Positions 8,899 to 17,214 of a DNA stretch of 64,000 bases are shown here, piece by piece. This DNA comes from UBA3537 sp038138145. Lineage in GTDB: Bacteria; Bacteroidota; Bacteroidia; Flavobacteriales; Flavobacteriaceae. The translations under genes and the position numbers were made by a program. The DNA is taken from the NCBI GenBank assembly GCA_038138145.1, contig JAYQDD010000001.1, positions 186,001 through 250,000 of the forward strand, read 5' to 3'. The number at the start of each line of letters is the position of its first letter. Position 1 is the stretch's first letter. The notes under the pieces were generated by a model. It was not told the DNA's origin. It did no database searches and worked only from the letters and a program-made list of their open reading frames with translations.

Positions 8899-10249
8899 TT
8901 TCTAGACGCTCTTTTTCAATGGATTCTGCAATTCTTTTTGCGATTATGGGTTCGATCAATGTTTTTCTCGGATTGTGCTTGATAAAGGGGTAAAGTTCCA
9001 AATTAGCTTTCATCTTATCGTTTGTGTTTTGCTGCACATGAATCCCCACTAATTCTTGTGCTTTTGTATCAAAACTATGTTGCTGTTTTTCGGCGTGTTC
9101 TTTTATTTTTTTCTGAATAATTCCTGACTTAAGTTGTTTTAAAAAGCCTCCTTGTTTTTCAATGTCTTTAAAGAGATTCAGTGCTTTTTCAGCCAATTGT
9201 TTTGTTAGGTGTTCTATGTAGTATGCACCTTTTGTTGGATTTGATATGGCACCGAATTTACATTCGTGTTTTAAGATGAGTAATTGATTTCTTGCAATAC
9301 GTAGACCAAAGTCATTGTCTTTATGATAAAGCGTATCATATGGTAAATTGATGATGGTATCGCTACTGCCTAATGCTGCACTCATGATTTCTGTGGTGGT
9401 GCGCAACATATTTGTGTTGTATTCATAAACTGTTTTGTTGCGTTTACTGGGCTCAGAAATAATATGGCATTTTGTATTCAAACCGTATTCTTGTGTCAAA
9501 CTCTCCCAAAGCCAACGCATAGCCTGTAGTTTTGCGATTTCAAAAAAATAATTCCCTCCTATAGCGATTTTAAAAACCATATGGGCGGGCATAATTTGTT
9601 CAAAATTTTGAAGATATTCATGGGCATGTGCCAAACCGTAGGCCAATTGTTGTACCATATTTGCCCCAGCATTTTGATAATGTGCCATATCCACAGCTAA
9701 AACAGATTTTACCCCAGAAAGAGATGTACAATACTGTTGCGTTTGTTTTATATCTGAGGCCATATTTTCATACCAATTTCCACTTTTGGTCAAATGACCA
9801 ATACAGTCCGAAATGATGTAAACATGAGTGTCATTACTAAAATTAAAGGCATTAACTTGCTCTACGAATGCTGCGTCTAAACATTGTAATTCGAGGTAAA
9901 TACTGATTTTTGATACATCAATATCCTCTAAAAGTTCGCTTAGTATAATTGATGGTTTTGGAATCAAGAAATAGATGCTTTCAGCGCCGTCTGCGATGCA
10001 TTTTAGGGCTTTTTCATGTGCAAACTTTACGTTTTGAACATAAATTTGATCTCCAATTTTCCATTGATCTGATTGGTGTTGAATTGGAGAAATCTCAATT
10101 TTGGAATCTGAGTGATAAAACGGTCTGACGTCTATACCTTCCAAGGATTTCCAGACAAGGTGCTCATTGAAATCTGCGCCCTCCAATTCAAATTGAATGC
10201 GTTGTTTCCACGCTTTTGAAGATTGTCCATCAAATTCGTCAAATTTCAT
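8891..10249 (-). CDS. mutA: Methylmalonyl-CoA mutase, small subunit
   Basis: A 452-residue subunit homologous to the barrel domain of methylmalonyl-CoA mutase but lacking the C-terminal cobalamin-binding domain and its DxHxxG motif. This is expected of the noncatalytic subunit of the heterodimer. Recognisable segments are FDEFDGQSSKAWKQRIQFEL at the start, a central barrel region with FFEIAKLQAMRWLW, and NPTKGAYYIEHLTKQLAEKA near the end. It overlaps the large-subunit gene by 8 bases and the upstream DivIC/FtsB-like gene by 4 bases, so balanced expression through translational coupling is likely. The length is shorter than the Propionibacterium small subunit (about 640) but usual for flavobacteria. 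Confidence 0.9.
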   Translation of the reverse strand: MKFDEFDGQSSKAWKQRIQFELEGADFNEHLVWKSLEGIDVRPFYHSDSKIEISPIQHQSDQWKIGDQIYVQNVKFAHEKALKCIADGAESIYFLIPKPSIILSELLEDIDVSKISIYLELQCLDAAFVEQVNAFNFSNDTHVYIISDCIGHLTKSGNWYENMASDIKQTQQYCTSLSGVKSVLAVDMAHYQNAGANMVQQLAYGLAHAHEYLQNFEQIMPAHMVFKIAIGGNYFFEIAKLQAMRWLWESLTQEYGLNTKCHIISEPSKRNKTVYEYNTNMLRTTTEIMSAALGSSDTIINLPYDTLYHKDNDFGLRIARNQLLILKHECKFGAISNPTKGAYYIEHLTKQLAEKALNLFKDIEKQGGFLKQLKSGIIQKKIKEHAEKQQHSFDTKAQELVGIHVQQNTNDKMKANLELYPFIKHNPRKTLIEPIIAKRIAESIEKERLENE

Positions 10250-10569
10250 TTTTTTGTATTTAATGAATCGGTCTCAATGATATAGATGTCCTCATTTTCT
10301 TTTTTCATGTTATACTCTTCTCGAGCATATTTTTCTATACCGTCATCAGTTTGCAATACTTTTATTTCTTTTTCGTCCGTATTGATTTCTCGTTCATAAA
10401 ATTCTTTTTTGGTATTTAGGGCATCAATTTCTTTATTTAACTCTTTGTGCATCAACCACGAATTAGCATCAAAAAACAACATCCAAATGATAAAAATGAT
10501 CGTTACCAATAAAAATATATTTCTAAATGGTGAAAGTACTTTTTTCAAGCTATTAAATGGTTTTTTCAT
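10246..10569 (-). CDS. FtsB/DivIC-type septum formation initiator protein
   Basis: A 107-residue bitopic membrane protein. A short basic cytoplasmic N-terminus is followed by one transmembrane helix (RNIFLLVTIIFIIWMLFF, about 17-34) and then a charged region with coiled-coil character (about 40-75, HKELNKEIDALNTKKEFYER). The element DGIEKYAREEYNMKKENED is the typical end of the FtsB/DivIC domain. The family links FtsL and FtsQ in the divisome. The gene sits between udk and mutA with 4-base overlaps on both sides, so a cell-division protein is made from the same transcript as a carbon-metabolism enzyme. The family call is firm; whether to call it FtsB or DivIC is not decidable here. Confidence 0.88.
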   Translation of the reverse strand: MKKPFNSLKKVLSPFRNIFLLVTIIFIIWMLFFDANSWLMHKELNKEIDALNTKKEFYEREINTDEKEIKVLQTDDGIEKYAREEYNMKKENEDIYIIETDSLNTKK

Positions 10570-11174
10570 GATGATAGAGACTTTATTTTGTCTATGAGTT
10601 TAGTGAGGTCTAATGGGTTATTTTGGTGATTTTCTATGACCACATCAGCATGTACTTTCATGGGTTCTATAAACTGTTGGTGCATTGGTTTTAAGGTTTT
10701 TATGTAGCGACTCAACACTTCTTCGGGAGTTCTTCCACGCTCTGTTATGTCTCTGCTTACTCGTCGTTCCATACGCATATCGCTGTTTGCATCTACATAC
10801 ACTTTGAGGTCAAACATACTTCGTAGTTTAGGATAATTTAAAATCAATATTCCTTCAACAATTAATATTTTTTTTGGTGAAACAGACACTGTTTCTCCAG
10901 TTCTGTTGTGGGTTTTGAACGAGTATATTGGTTGTGCTATAGTTTCGCCATTTTTTAGGGCACGAATATGTTTGCAGAGCAACTCAAAATCAATAGCATC
11001 TGGATGATCAAAATTGAGCATACAACGTTCTTCAAAGCTGATATCAGAATTGTCCTTGTAGTATGAGTCTTGAGAAATCACTTGAATTTCCGATGTAGGG
11101 AATTCCGACACTATTTGCGCGACAATAGTCGTTTTCCCACTTCCAGTACCTCCGTAAACTCCAATGGTTATCAT
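10566..11174 (-). CDS. udk: Uridine kinase
   Basis: A 202-residue P-loop kinase that phosphorylates uridine and cytidine in pyrimidine salvage. The P-loop GGTGSGKTT is at residues 9-17. FDHPDAIDF and YSFKTHNRTGETVSV are the substrate-binding elements of uridine kinases, and RRVSRDITERGRTPEEVL is the lid/Arg-rich region. It is the first gene of a four-gene overlapping run continuing into the DivIC/FtsB-like gene and methylmalonyl-CoA mutase. It is divergent from trxB, with about 140 bases between the two chosen starts to hold both promoters. Confidence 0.95.
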   Translation of the reverse strand: MITIGVYGGTGSGKTTIVAQIVSEFPTSEIQVISQDSYYKDNSDISFEERCMLNFDHPDAIDFELLCKHIRALKNGETIAQPIYSFKTHNRTGETVSVSPKKILIVEGILILNYPKLRSMFDLKVYVDANSDMRMERRVSRDITERGRTPEEVLSRYIKTLKPMHQQFIEPMKVHADVVIENHQNNPLDLTKLIDKIKSLSS

Positions 11175-11313
11175 GTAAGCTATGTTTTACTTTTCAACAA
11201 AGTTAATATTTATTTATTGTTTCACCACAATTAATAAGTTTGTGAATTCTGTTAATAACTTAACGTTCAGTATAGAGATAAAACTTCTATTTTTGTACTC
11301 TAAATTTTCAACC

Positions 11314-12264
11314 ATGTCAGAAACTATTGAATCTGTAAAGTGTCTTATTATCGGTTCCGGCCCTGCTGGATATACAGCTGCTATTTATGCAGCACGTGCC
11401 AATATGAATCCTGTATTGTATCAAGGTACACAACCAGGAGGGCAGTTAACCACTACAAATGAAGTTGAAAACTTTCCAGGATACCCTGATGGTGTCACTG
11501 GCCCAGAAATGATGCTTGAACTCAAAGCTCAAGCAGAACGCTTTGGTTCTGATGTGCGTGATGGATGGATTACCAAGGTTGATTTTTCAGGTTCTGTTCA
11601 CAAAGTATGGGTGAATGACACTATAGAAATCCACTGTGAAACAGTCATCATTTCTACAGGTGCCTCTGCAAAATATTTAGGTCTTGATTCCGAACAAAAA
11701 TACCTAAAGCTTGGAGGTGGTGTTTCTGCATGTGCTGTTTGTGATGGTTTCTTTTATAGAAATCAAGAAGTCGTAATCGTTGGTGCGGGGGATTCTGCTT
11801 GTGAAGAAGCGCACTACCTTTCCAAACTGTGCTCTAAAGTGACGATGCTTGTTCGTAGAGATGTTTTTCGTGCGTCCAAAATCATGGCAAACCGAGTAGA
11901 AAATACCGACAATATTGACATCATGTTCAATACAGAAACAGTTGAAGTTCTTGGAGATGGGCAAGTAGTTACTGGCGTAAAAGTTCGAAACAACAAAACC
12001 GAGGCTGAATCGGTGCTTCCAGCTACGGGCTTTTTTGTCGCTATTGGCCACAAACCAAATACAGATATTTTTAAAGAGTTCTTAAATCTTGATGAAACAG
12101 GATACATCGTCAATGAGCCAGGCACTTCACGGACCAATGTTGAAGGTGTTTTTGTGAGTGGTGATGCTGCAGACCATGTATACAGACAAGCCATTACGGC
12201 TGCTGGCACAGGGTGTATGGCGGCTTTGGATGCCGAGCGATATCTTGCTGCTAAAGAAGGTTAA
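11314..12264 (+). CDS. trxB: Thioredoxin-disulfide reductase
   Basis: A 316-residue FAD/NADPH flavoprotein that reduces thioredoxin. I chose the ATG at 11314 (MSETIESVKC), because upstream residues in the frame are AT-rich noncoding DNA containing a promoter-like TATTTTTG at 11288-11295. The FAD-binding GSGPAGYTAAIYAARA lies near the start, GTQPGGQLTTTNEVENFPG follows, and the redox centre is CAVC (in SACAVCDGFFY). The NADPH loop is GAGDSACEEA, and the C-terminal FAD motif is GVFVSGDAAD. It converges on pheT with a 19-base gap. No thioredoxin gene is in the window. Confidence 0.96.
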   Translation: MSETIESVKCLIIGSGPAGYTAAIYAARANMNPVLYQGTQPGGQLTTTNEVENFPGYPDGVTGPEMMLELKAQAERFGSDVRDGWITKVDFSGSVHKVWVNDTIEIHCETVIISTGASAKYLGLDSEQKYLKLGGGVSACAVCDGFFYRNQEVVIVGAGDSACEEAHYLSKLCSKVTMLVRRDVFRASKIMANRVENTDNIDIMFNTETVEVLGDGQVVTGVKVRNNKTEAESVLPATGFFVAIGHKPNTDIFKEFLNLDETGYIVNEPGTSRTNVEGVFVSGDAADHVYRQAITAAGTGCMAALDAERYLAAKEG

Positions 12265-12283
12265 ACACTTGTCTTAGGAGTTT

Positions 12284-14710
12284 CTAACGAAGTACTGCGC
12301 CTACTTCTTTTTCAAACTTTTGCTGAAGCTTAGTCATAAGCTTGTCTATCTGTTTGTCCGTAAGTGTTTTGGATTCGTCCTTAAGCGTAAAACTAACGGC
12401 ATAACTCTTCTTTCCCTCAGGTAAGTTTTTTCCTTTATACACGTCAAATAAATTTATATCGGTGAGGACTTTGTTGTCTGTTTGTTTTGCCAGTTGATAA
12501 ATTGTTTCAAAAGTTACATCTTCATCCAAGAGAAGTGCAAAATCACGTCTTACTTCTGGGAATTTAGATATAGGTTTGAATTTCACATTGCTGGATTTGA
12601 TACAACTAAAAATAAAATCCCAATTGAAATCAGCAAAAAGCACCTCCTGATCTATACCAAATACCTTACAAAGACTCTGCTTTACAATACCGAATTCAAC
12701 GGCATTGTTTTTGCCAATTGCTAATGCTTGTCCTTCTTCAAATACATCACTATTCAGTGGTTTTGCCTTGAGGTTTTTAATTCCAATTTTTTCAAAAATA
12801 GAGGCTACAATTCCTTTTAGATAATAAAAATCAACTGCTTTCGGAGGTGTATTCCATGACTCTGAGGTTTTGCTCCCTGAAAGAAATAAACCTAAATGCT
12901 TAAATTCTTCACGCTTTTCACCAAATTGGTGATAGGTCTTTCCAAATTCAAATAACTTCAGTTGTGTTTGTTGGCGATTCAGATTGAATGCAACAGATTC
13001 TAATCCAGAAAACAACATAGATCTACGCAATACGGACAAGTCGTTACTCAAAGGGTTTAAAATCTTAACATACTCATTCTCTGTCAATTGTTGGCTTAAT
13101 GCAACGTGCTTTTCAGCCGAGAGCGAATTGGTCATGATTTCAAAGAACCCTAAGCTCACTAAATGATTAGCGAGATTATTTTCTATAATGTGCTGTTCCT
13201 TTTTTGTAGAATTTGAAATTGAAGCGTTTAATTTATTGGAAATGGCGATGTTGTTATATCCGTACACGCGAAGTATTTCTTCGATAACGTCAATTTCTCG
13301 TTGAACATCATTTCTATATGTAGGAATGGTAAGTCCAAGACCTGTTTCTGTTACACTATTAACTTTAATTTCTAGGGAGGTCAGTATTTGTTTTACGGTT
13401 TCACGTGGTATTTCTTGTCCAATGATATTGGCAATGTTGTCAAAGCTGAGCAAGACCTGAACATCTTCAATTTTTGTTGGATATTCATCCCAGAGGTCAC
13501 TAGAGATTTCACCACCTGCTATTTCAGTAATTAGAATAGAAGCATGTTTTAGAGTATATTTTGTAATGTTTGGATCGATACCACGTTCAAATCTAAAAGA
13601 AGCATCTGTACTGAGTCCGTGTCTTTTTGCGGTTTTTCGAATACTTACAGGATCAAAATAGGCCGACTCTAAAAAGATATTTGTAGTTGTTGCAGTAATC
13701 CCAGAATCTAATCCACCAAAAACGCCAGCGATACACATTGGTTTTTTGGCATCACAAATCATAAGATCCTCTTCATGCAAGGTACGTTCAACACCGTCTA
13801 ATGTGGTAAATTTTTCATTTTTCTTTGCAGTCCTAACGATAAGTTTTTTTTCAGCAATTTTATCGGCATCAAACGCATGAAGGGGTTGCCCTAATCCATG
13901 TAAAACATAATTTGTTATATCTACAATATTGTTGATAGGTGCCAAACCAATGGCTTTCAATCTATTTTGTAGCCAAGTAGGAGAGTCTTTTACTTCCACA
14001 CCTGAAATTGTAACACCACAATAGCGTGGCGCTTTGATTTTATCTTTGATGTCGATATCAATTTTTAGGGTACGGCTGTGGACATGAAATCCTGAAACTG
14101 ATGGACTCATTAGTTCAGAATTTGTACCATTTTGAATCAATCCAGCGCGCAAGTCTCTTGCCGTGCCAAAATGACTCATCGCATCGGCTCTGTTTGGTGT
14201 CAATCCGATTTCAAAAACAGTATCATTTTCAACCTCAAAATATTTCGTTAACGGACTTCCAATTTCACAATCGTCTTCTAAAACAAGGATACCGTCGTGG
14301 CTTTTTCCTAGTCCCAATTCATCTTCAGCACATAGCATACCGTGACTTTCTTCACCACGAATTTTTCCTTTTTTGATTTTCCATGCTTCCCCTTCAGGAG
14401 TATATAAAGTAGTACCAATAGTGGCGACGGCTACTTTTTGGTTTTTTGCAACATTTGGTGCACCGCATACAATTTTTAGTGGCTCACCGGTTCCGATATC
14501 TACTGTAGTTAGTTTAAGTCGATCTGCATTTGGATGTTGTTCACATTCCAATACTTGTCCAACAACAATGCCTTCTAACCCCCCTTTTACAGATTGAAAT
14601 GTTTCAGTTCCTTCGACTTCAAGACCTAAATCCGTGAGTAAATCTGATGTTTTTTCTGGATCCCAGTCCGTGTTGACATATTGTTTAAGCCAGTTGTAAG
14701 AAATTTTCAT
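12284..14710 (-). CDS. pheT: Phenylalanine-tRNA ligase beta subunit
   Basis: An 808-residue tRNA synthetase subunit that forms the alpha2-beta2 enzyme with PheS. The N-terminal EMAP-II/OB tRNA-binding domain (about 40-155) contains CEQHPNADRLKLTTVDIG. The B3/B4 editing region contains NRLKAIGLAPINNIVDITNY and the B5 domain follows. The C-terminal FDX-ACB domain (KFPEVRRDFALLLDEDVTF onward, about 715-808) binds the anticodon side. The length is normal. It is transcribed alone from a near-consensus promoter at 14731-14761. PheS is not adjacent, which is usual in flavobacteria. Confidence 0.97.
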   Translation of the reverse strand: MKISYNWLKQYVNTDWDPEKTSDLLTDLGLEVEGTETFQSVKGGLEGIVVGQVLECEQHPNADRLKLTTVDIGTGEPLKIVCGAPNVAKNQKVAVATIGTTLYTPEGEAWKIKKGKIRGEESHGMLCAEDELGLGKSHDGILVLEDDCEIGSPLTKYFEVENDTVFEIGLTPNRADAMSHFGTARDLRAGLIQNGTNSELMSPSVSGFHVHSRTLKIDIDIKDKIKAPRYCGVTISGVEVKDSPTWLQNRLKAIGLAPINNIVDITNYVLHGLGQPLHAFDADKIAEKKLIVRTAKKNEKFTTLDGVERTLHEEDLMICDAKKPMCIAGVFGGLDSGITATTTNIFLESAYFDPVSIRKTAKRHGLSTDASFRFERGIDPNITKYTLKHASILITEIAGGEISSDLWDEYPTKIEDVQVLLSFDNIANIIGQEIPRETVKQILTSLEIKVNSVTETGLGLTIPTYRNDVQREIDVIEEILRVYGYNNIAISNKLNASISNSTKKEQHIIENNLANHLVSLGFFEIMTNSLSAEKHVALSQQLTENEYVKILNPLSNDLSVLRRSMLFSGLESVAFNLNRQQTQLKLFEFGKTYHQFGEKREEFKHLGLFLSGSKTSESWNTPPKAVDFYYLKGIVASIFEKIGIKNLKAKPLNSDVFEEGQALAIGKNNAVEFGIVKQSLCKVFGIDQEVLFADFNWDFIFSCIKSSNVKFKPISKFPEVRRDFALLLDEDVTFETIYQLAKQTDNKVLTDINLFDVYKGKNLPEGKKSYAVSFTLKDESKTLTDKQIDKLMTKLQQKFEKEVGAVLR

Positions 14711-14730
14711 GCTGTTATTTTATTGCGTTG

Positions 14731-14761
14731 CAAAGATAAACCAAAGGAACAAGCTTTCAAA
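14731..14761 (-). promoter_or_regulatory. Bacteroidota-type promoter of pheT
   Basis: On the minus strand TTTG (14758-14761) is followed after 19 bases by TATCTTTG (14731-14738). This is a full match to the TTTG-N19-TAnnTTTG consensus known for the primary sigma factor of Bacteroidota. The predicted transcript start lies a few bases downstream, about 15 bases before the pheT ATG, giving a very short leader. The element abuts the terminator of the upstream OmpA-like gene. Confidence 0.75.
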
Positions 14762-14792
14762 TAAAAAGCCCATCCAATAGGTGGGCTTTTTA
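14762..14792 (-). terminator. Terminator after the OmpA-like lipoprotein gene
   Basis: An inverted repeat AAAAGCCCA ... TGGGCTTTTT with a 9-base loop, read on the minus strand and followed by a T run. It lies about 20 bases past the stop codon of the OmpA-like gene and separates it from the pheT promoter. Confidence 0.8.
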
Positions 14793-14810
14793 TAATGTTT
14801 GAGGTCGGTA

Positions 14811-15665
14811 TTATTCACCAGAAAGTTGTTTCATTTCTTTTTCAATCATATCATAAAACTGATCAATTTTTGGCATTACCACCACACGTGTTCGTCTGTT
14901 TTTTGCTCTATTCTCTGCGGTTTCATTATCTACTAATGGGACGTAACTACTTCTTCCTGCTGCAATAAGTTGCGATGGATTTACCCCTAATTTTTGAAGT
15001 TCTCGAATGATGGAAGTAGAGCGCTTCACACTCAAATCCCAGTTGTCTATGAGAACACCACTACTGAAACTTCTACTGTCGGTATGGCCTTCTATCATGG
15101 CTTCAAAATCAGGTTTATCAGAAATAACTTTGGCTACTTTACCAAGAACCGTTTTGGCTTTTTCTGTCACTACATAACTTCCACTTTTAAACAGTAGTTT
15201 GTCGGATATTGAAATGAAAACCACGCCTTTTTCAACATTAATTTCAATGTCAGGATCGTCTAAACCAACAGATTTCTTTAAGCTGGATACAATAGCGAGT
15301 GTGACACTGTCTTTTTTGCTAACGGCATCTTGTAAACGACTGATTTTTAAATCACGTTCTTTTAAGCTTTCTAGAGTTTTTTCAAGATTTTCTGCTCCTT
15401 TTGTGGTAAGAACAGTCATTTCTTTTGTGCTACTGAACAGTGCATCGTTTGTTTTCCTTAAATCTTTTAATTGTTCTCTTAATGCAGCCAAACTTGCATC
15501 GGCTGCTGCTTTGTCTGAAAGACAGACATTGAGCTTCATCGCTGTTGAATTTAGTAAATCTTTTGTTTCTTTTAGTTCTTCTTGAGCGGCCAATAATTCT
15601 TTGTTTGGGCCACATGAAGTTAAAATTAAGGCGGAAATGAGTCCGAGGGTAAATAGCTTATTCAT
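14811..15665 (-). CDS. OmpA family peptidoglycan-binding lipoprotein
   Basis: A 284-residue protein. I chose the ATG at 15665, giving MNKLFTLGLISALILTSCG, a lipoprotein signal peptide with lipobox LTSC. A start ten codons upstream would put extra hydrophobic residues before it. Residues about 25-125 are a charged region with heptad character (coiled coil likely). The C-terminal OmpA domain (about 150-270) shows the peptidoglycan-binding pattern EGHTDSR, NWDLSVKRS, LIAAGRSSYVP and NRAKNRRTRVV. It probably anchors the outer membrane or periplasmic face to the cell wall. It is transcribed alone with its own terminator. Confidence 0.9.
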   Translation of the reverse strand: MNKLFTLGLISALILTSCGPNKELLAAQEELKETKDLLNSTAMKLNVCLSDKAAADASLAALREQLKDLRKTNDALFSSTKEMTVLTTKGAENLEKTLESLKERDLKISRLQDAVSKKDSVTLAIVSSLKKSVGLDDPDIEINVEKGVVFISISDKLLFKSGSYVVTEKAKTVLGKVAKVISDKPDFEAMIEGHTDSRSFSSGVLIDNWDLSVKRSTSIIRELQKLGVNPSQLIAAGRSSYVPLVDNETAENRAKNRRTRVVVMPKIDQFYDMIEKEMKQLSGE

Positions 15666-15733
15666 TTTGAAGAGTATCATTAGAAGTTTAGTCAAATTTA
15701 AAAAATACTTCTAAAAGAAGGAAATAAATTTCA

Positions 15734-16729
15734 CTAATGTTTTTTTAACCGAAAAAAAACTTTCTTTCTTTTCACAAAGTATGACCACACGATTGATTTT
15801 TCTCCGATATAAGCAGCGCGTTGCTGTTGTTTTCTAAAGTTTAAAAGTTTTGGTAAAGCAGCATAAAATCCAGCATGGGCTTTTATGATAGCCAAAGTGT
15901 GTTTACCTTTTGCTGAAAATAAAAACGAGGCCCCAGCGACACCATCCAAAATCAAACGGATAAGTATAACAACGAATAAAGGGTGGTTTGAATTTTTGGT
16001 CAGCGCATAAAGACTGTTTCTAAAATTATAAAAAGTTTTTTTTGAGTTCCTCTTGGGTAAACTAGCTCCTCCGATATGATAGACTGTCGAATTTCCAGTG
16101 TACATTACACCAAAACCTGCATTGTGTGCACGCCAACAAAAATCTATTTCTTCCATATGTGCAAAAAAAGTTTCATCAAATCCATTTAAAGCATCAAAAG
16201 TTTTTTTGCGCACAAAAAAGCATGCGCCAGAAGCCCAAAAAATTGGTCGATTATCATTGTACTGACCTGTATCTTTTTCTAATGTTTCAAAAATTCGGCC
16301 TCGGCAATACGGATATCCCAATTGATCTATAAATCCTCCAGCTGCACCAGCATATTCAAATTGATTTGGATGTTGTTGGTCTAAAATTTTAGGTTGTACA
16401 ATAACGGTGTTTGCATCGTTTTTAAACAAATCAACAATAGGTTCTATCCAGTTTTCTGTTACTAAAATATCTGAATTCAAAAAACATAAAATATCAGCAT
16501 CAATTTTCTTTACAGCGCTGTTGTATCCTCCAGCATAACCATAATTTTTATCCAATTCTATGATTTTGACTTTTGTATGGTTTTGTTTTACAAACGCTAC
16601 AGAATCATCTGTGGAAGCGTTGTCTACCAAATAAACCTCATACCCCTGGCTGAAGTTTACCACTGAAGGCAAAAATTCTTCAAGAAGATGCTTTCCATTC
16701 CAATTCAGTATGACAATGGCTGTGTTCAA
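15734..16729 (-). CDS. Family 2 glycosyltransferase
   Basis: A 331-residue GT-A fold transferase. VILNWNGKHLLEEFLPSV, followed by YLVDNASTDDSVAFV, is the nucleotide-sugar binding start. NYGYAGGYNSA and the metal-binding LNSDILV (DxD-like) follow, and HMEEIDFCWRAHNAGFG is the acceptor-side motif with the catalytic acidic residue. It resembles rhamnosyltransferase-like members of GT2, but the sugar cannot be named. A hydrophobic patch near residues 245-270 may associate with the membrane. The gene overlaps the HsdR-N-like gene by 4 bases, so the two are cotranscribed. No polysaccharide cluster surrounds it. Confidence 0.9.
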   Translation of the reverse strand: MNTAIVILNWNGKHLLEEFLPSVVNFSQGYEVYLVDNASTDDSVAFVKQNHTKVKIIELDKNYGYAGGYNSAVKKIDADILCFLNSDILVTENWIEPIVDLFKNDANTVIVQPKILDQQHPNQFEYAGAAGGFIDQLGYPYCRGRIFETLEKDTGQYNDNRPIFWASGACFFVRKKTFDALNGFDETFFAHMEEIDFCWRAHNAGFGVMYTGNSTVYHIGGASLPKRNSKKTFYNFRNSLYALTKNSNHPLFVVILIRLILDGVAGASFLFSAKGKHTLAIIKAHAGFYAALPKLLNFRKQQQRAAYIGEKSIVWSYFVKRKKVFFRLKKH

Positions 16730-17187
16730 ATCTTTGGTTTTTGTGGTGAATATTTAGGTAAAGATTCTAAAAATTGATACGATTTTGATGTTTTATTCAT
16801 GGTACAATAGTAATGATTTATGCCATTGGTAATCATCATGTAAGCAGTGTCCAATGCTAAGTTGTATTGAGCAATTTGATCGAAAACTTCTTGATTGATT
16901 GGTATATGCGGTGCTTTACATTCCACTAAGCAATATACACTTCCATCGCTGTTGTACAGCACAATATCATAGCGTTTTTTTTGTCCATGAACTTGTAGTT
17001 GTTTTTCAATATTAATTAATGAAATGGGGTATTTCATCTCTTTAATAATGTATTGCAAACAGTGCTGACGTACCCATTCTTCGGGCTGAAGCACGACAAA
17101 TTTTTTACGTACTTCATCAAAGATTTGCGTTTTATTTTCGCTATTTTTGATTCTGAATTTGTAAGATGGAAAATTTAGCTTTTGCAC
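16726..17187 (-). CDS. Orphan type I restriction HsdR N-terminal domain protein
   Basis: A 153-residue protein consisting only of a PD-(D/E)xK nuclease-like domain of the HSDR_N_2 type. The motif is spread over RYDIVLYNSDGSVYCLVECK, with Asp, then Glu-x-Lys as the metal and catalytic residues, preceded by WVRQHCLQYI. In type I restriction enzymes this domain is fused to a helicase motor, which is absent here, and no hsdM or hsdS is nearby. The stand-alone form next to holA is common in flavobacteria. The role is unknown; DNA repair or RNA/DNA cleavage are possible. It is divergent from holA with a 27-base gap and upstream of the glycosyltransferase. Confidence 0.85.
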   Translation of the reverse strand: MQKLNFPSYKFRIKNSENKTQIFDEVRKKFVVLQPEEWVRQHCLQYIIKEMKYPISLINIEKQLQVHGQKKRYDIVLYNSDGSVYCLVECKAPHIPINQEVFDQIAQYNLALDTAYMMITNGINHYYCTMNKTSKSYQFLESLPKYSPQKPKI

Positions 17188-17214
17188 ACTACAAATTTGC
17201 TAATTTTTTTCTTA

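Noticed and set aside
16126..17187. Possible restriction-modification or defence island because of the HsdR-N domain
   Set aside because: No methylase, specificity subunit or helicase is nearby; the neighbours are holA and a glycosyltransferase.
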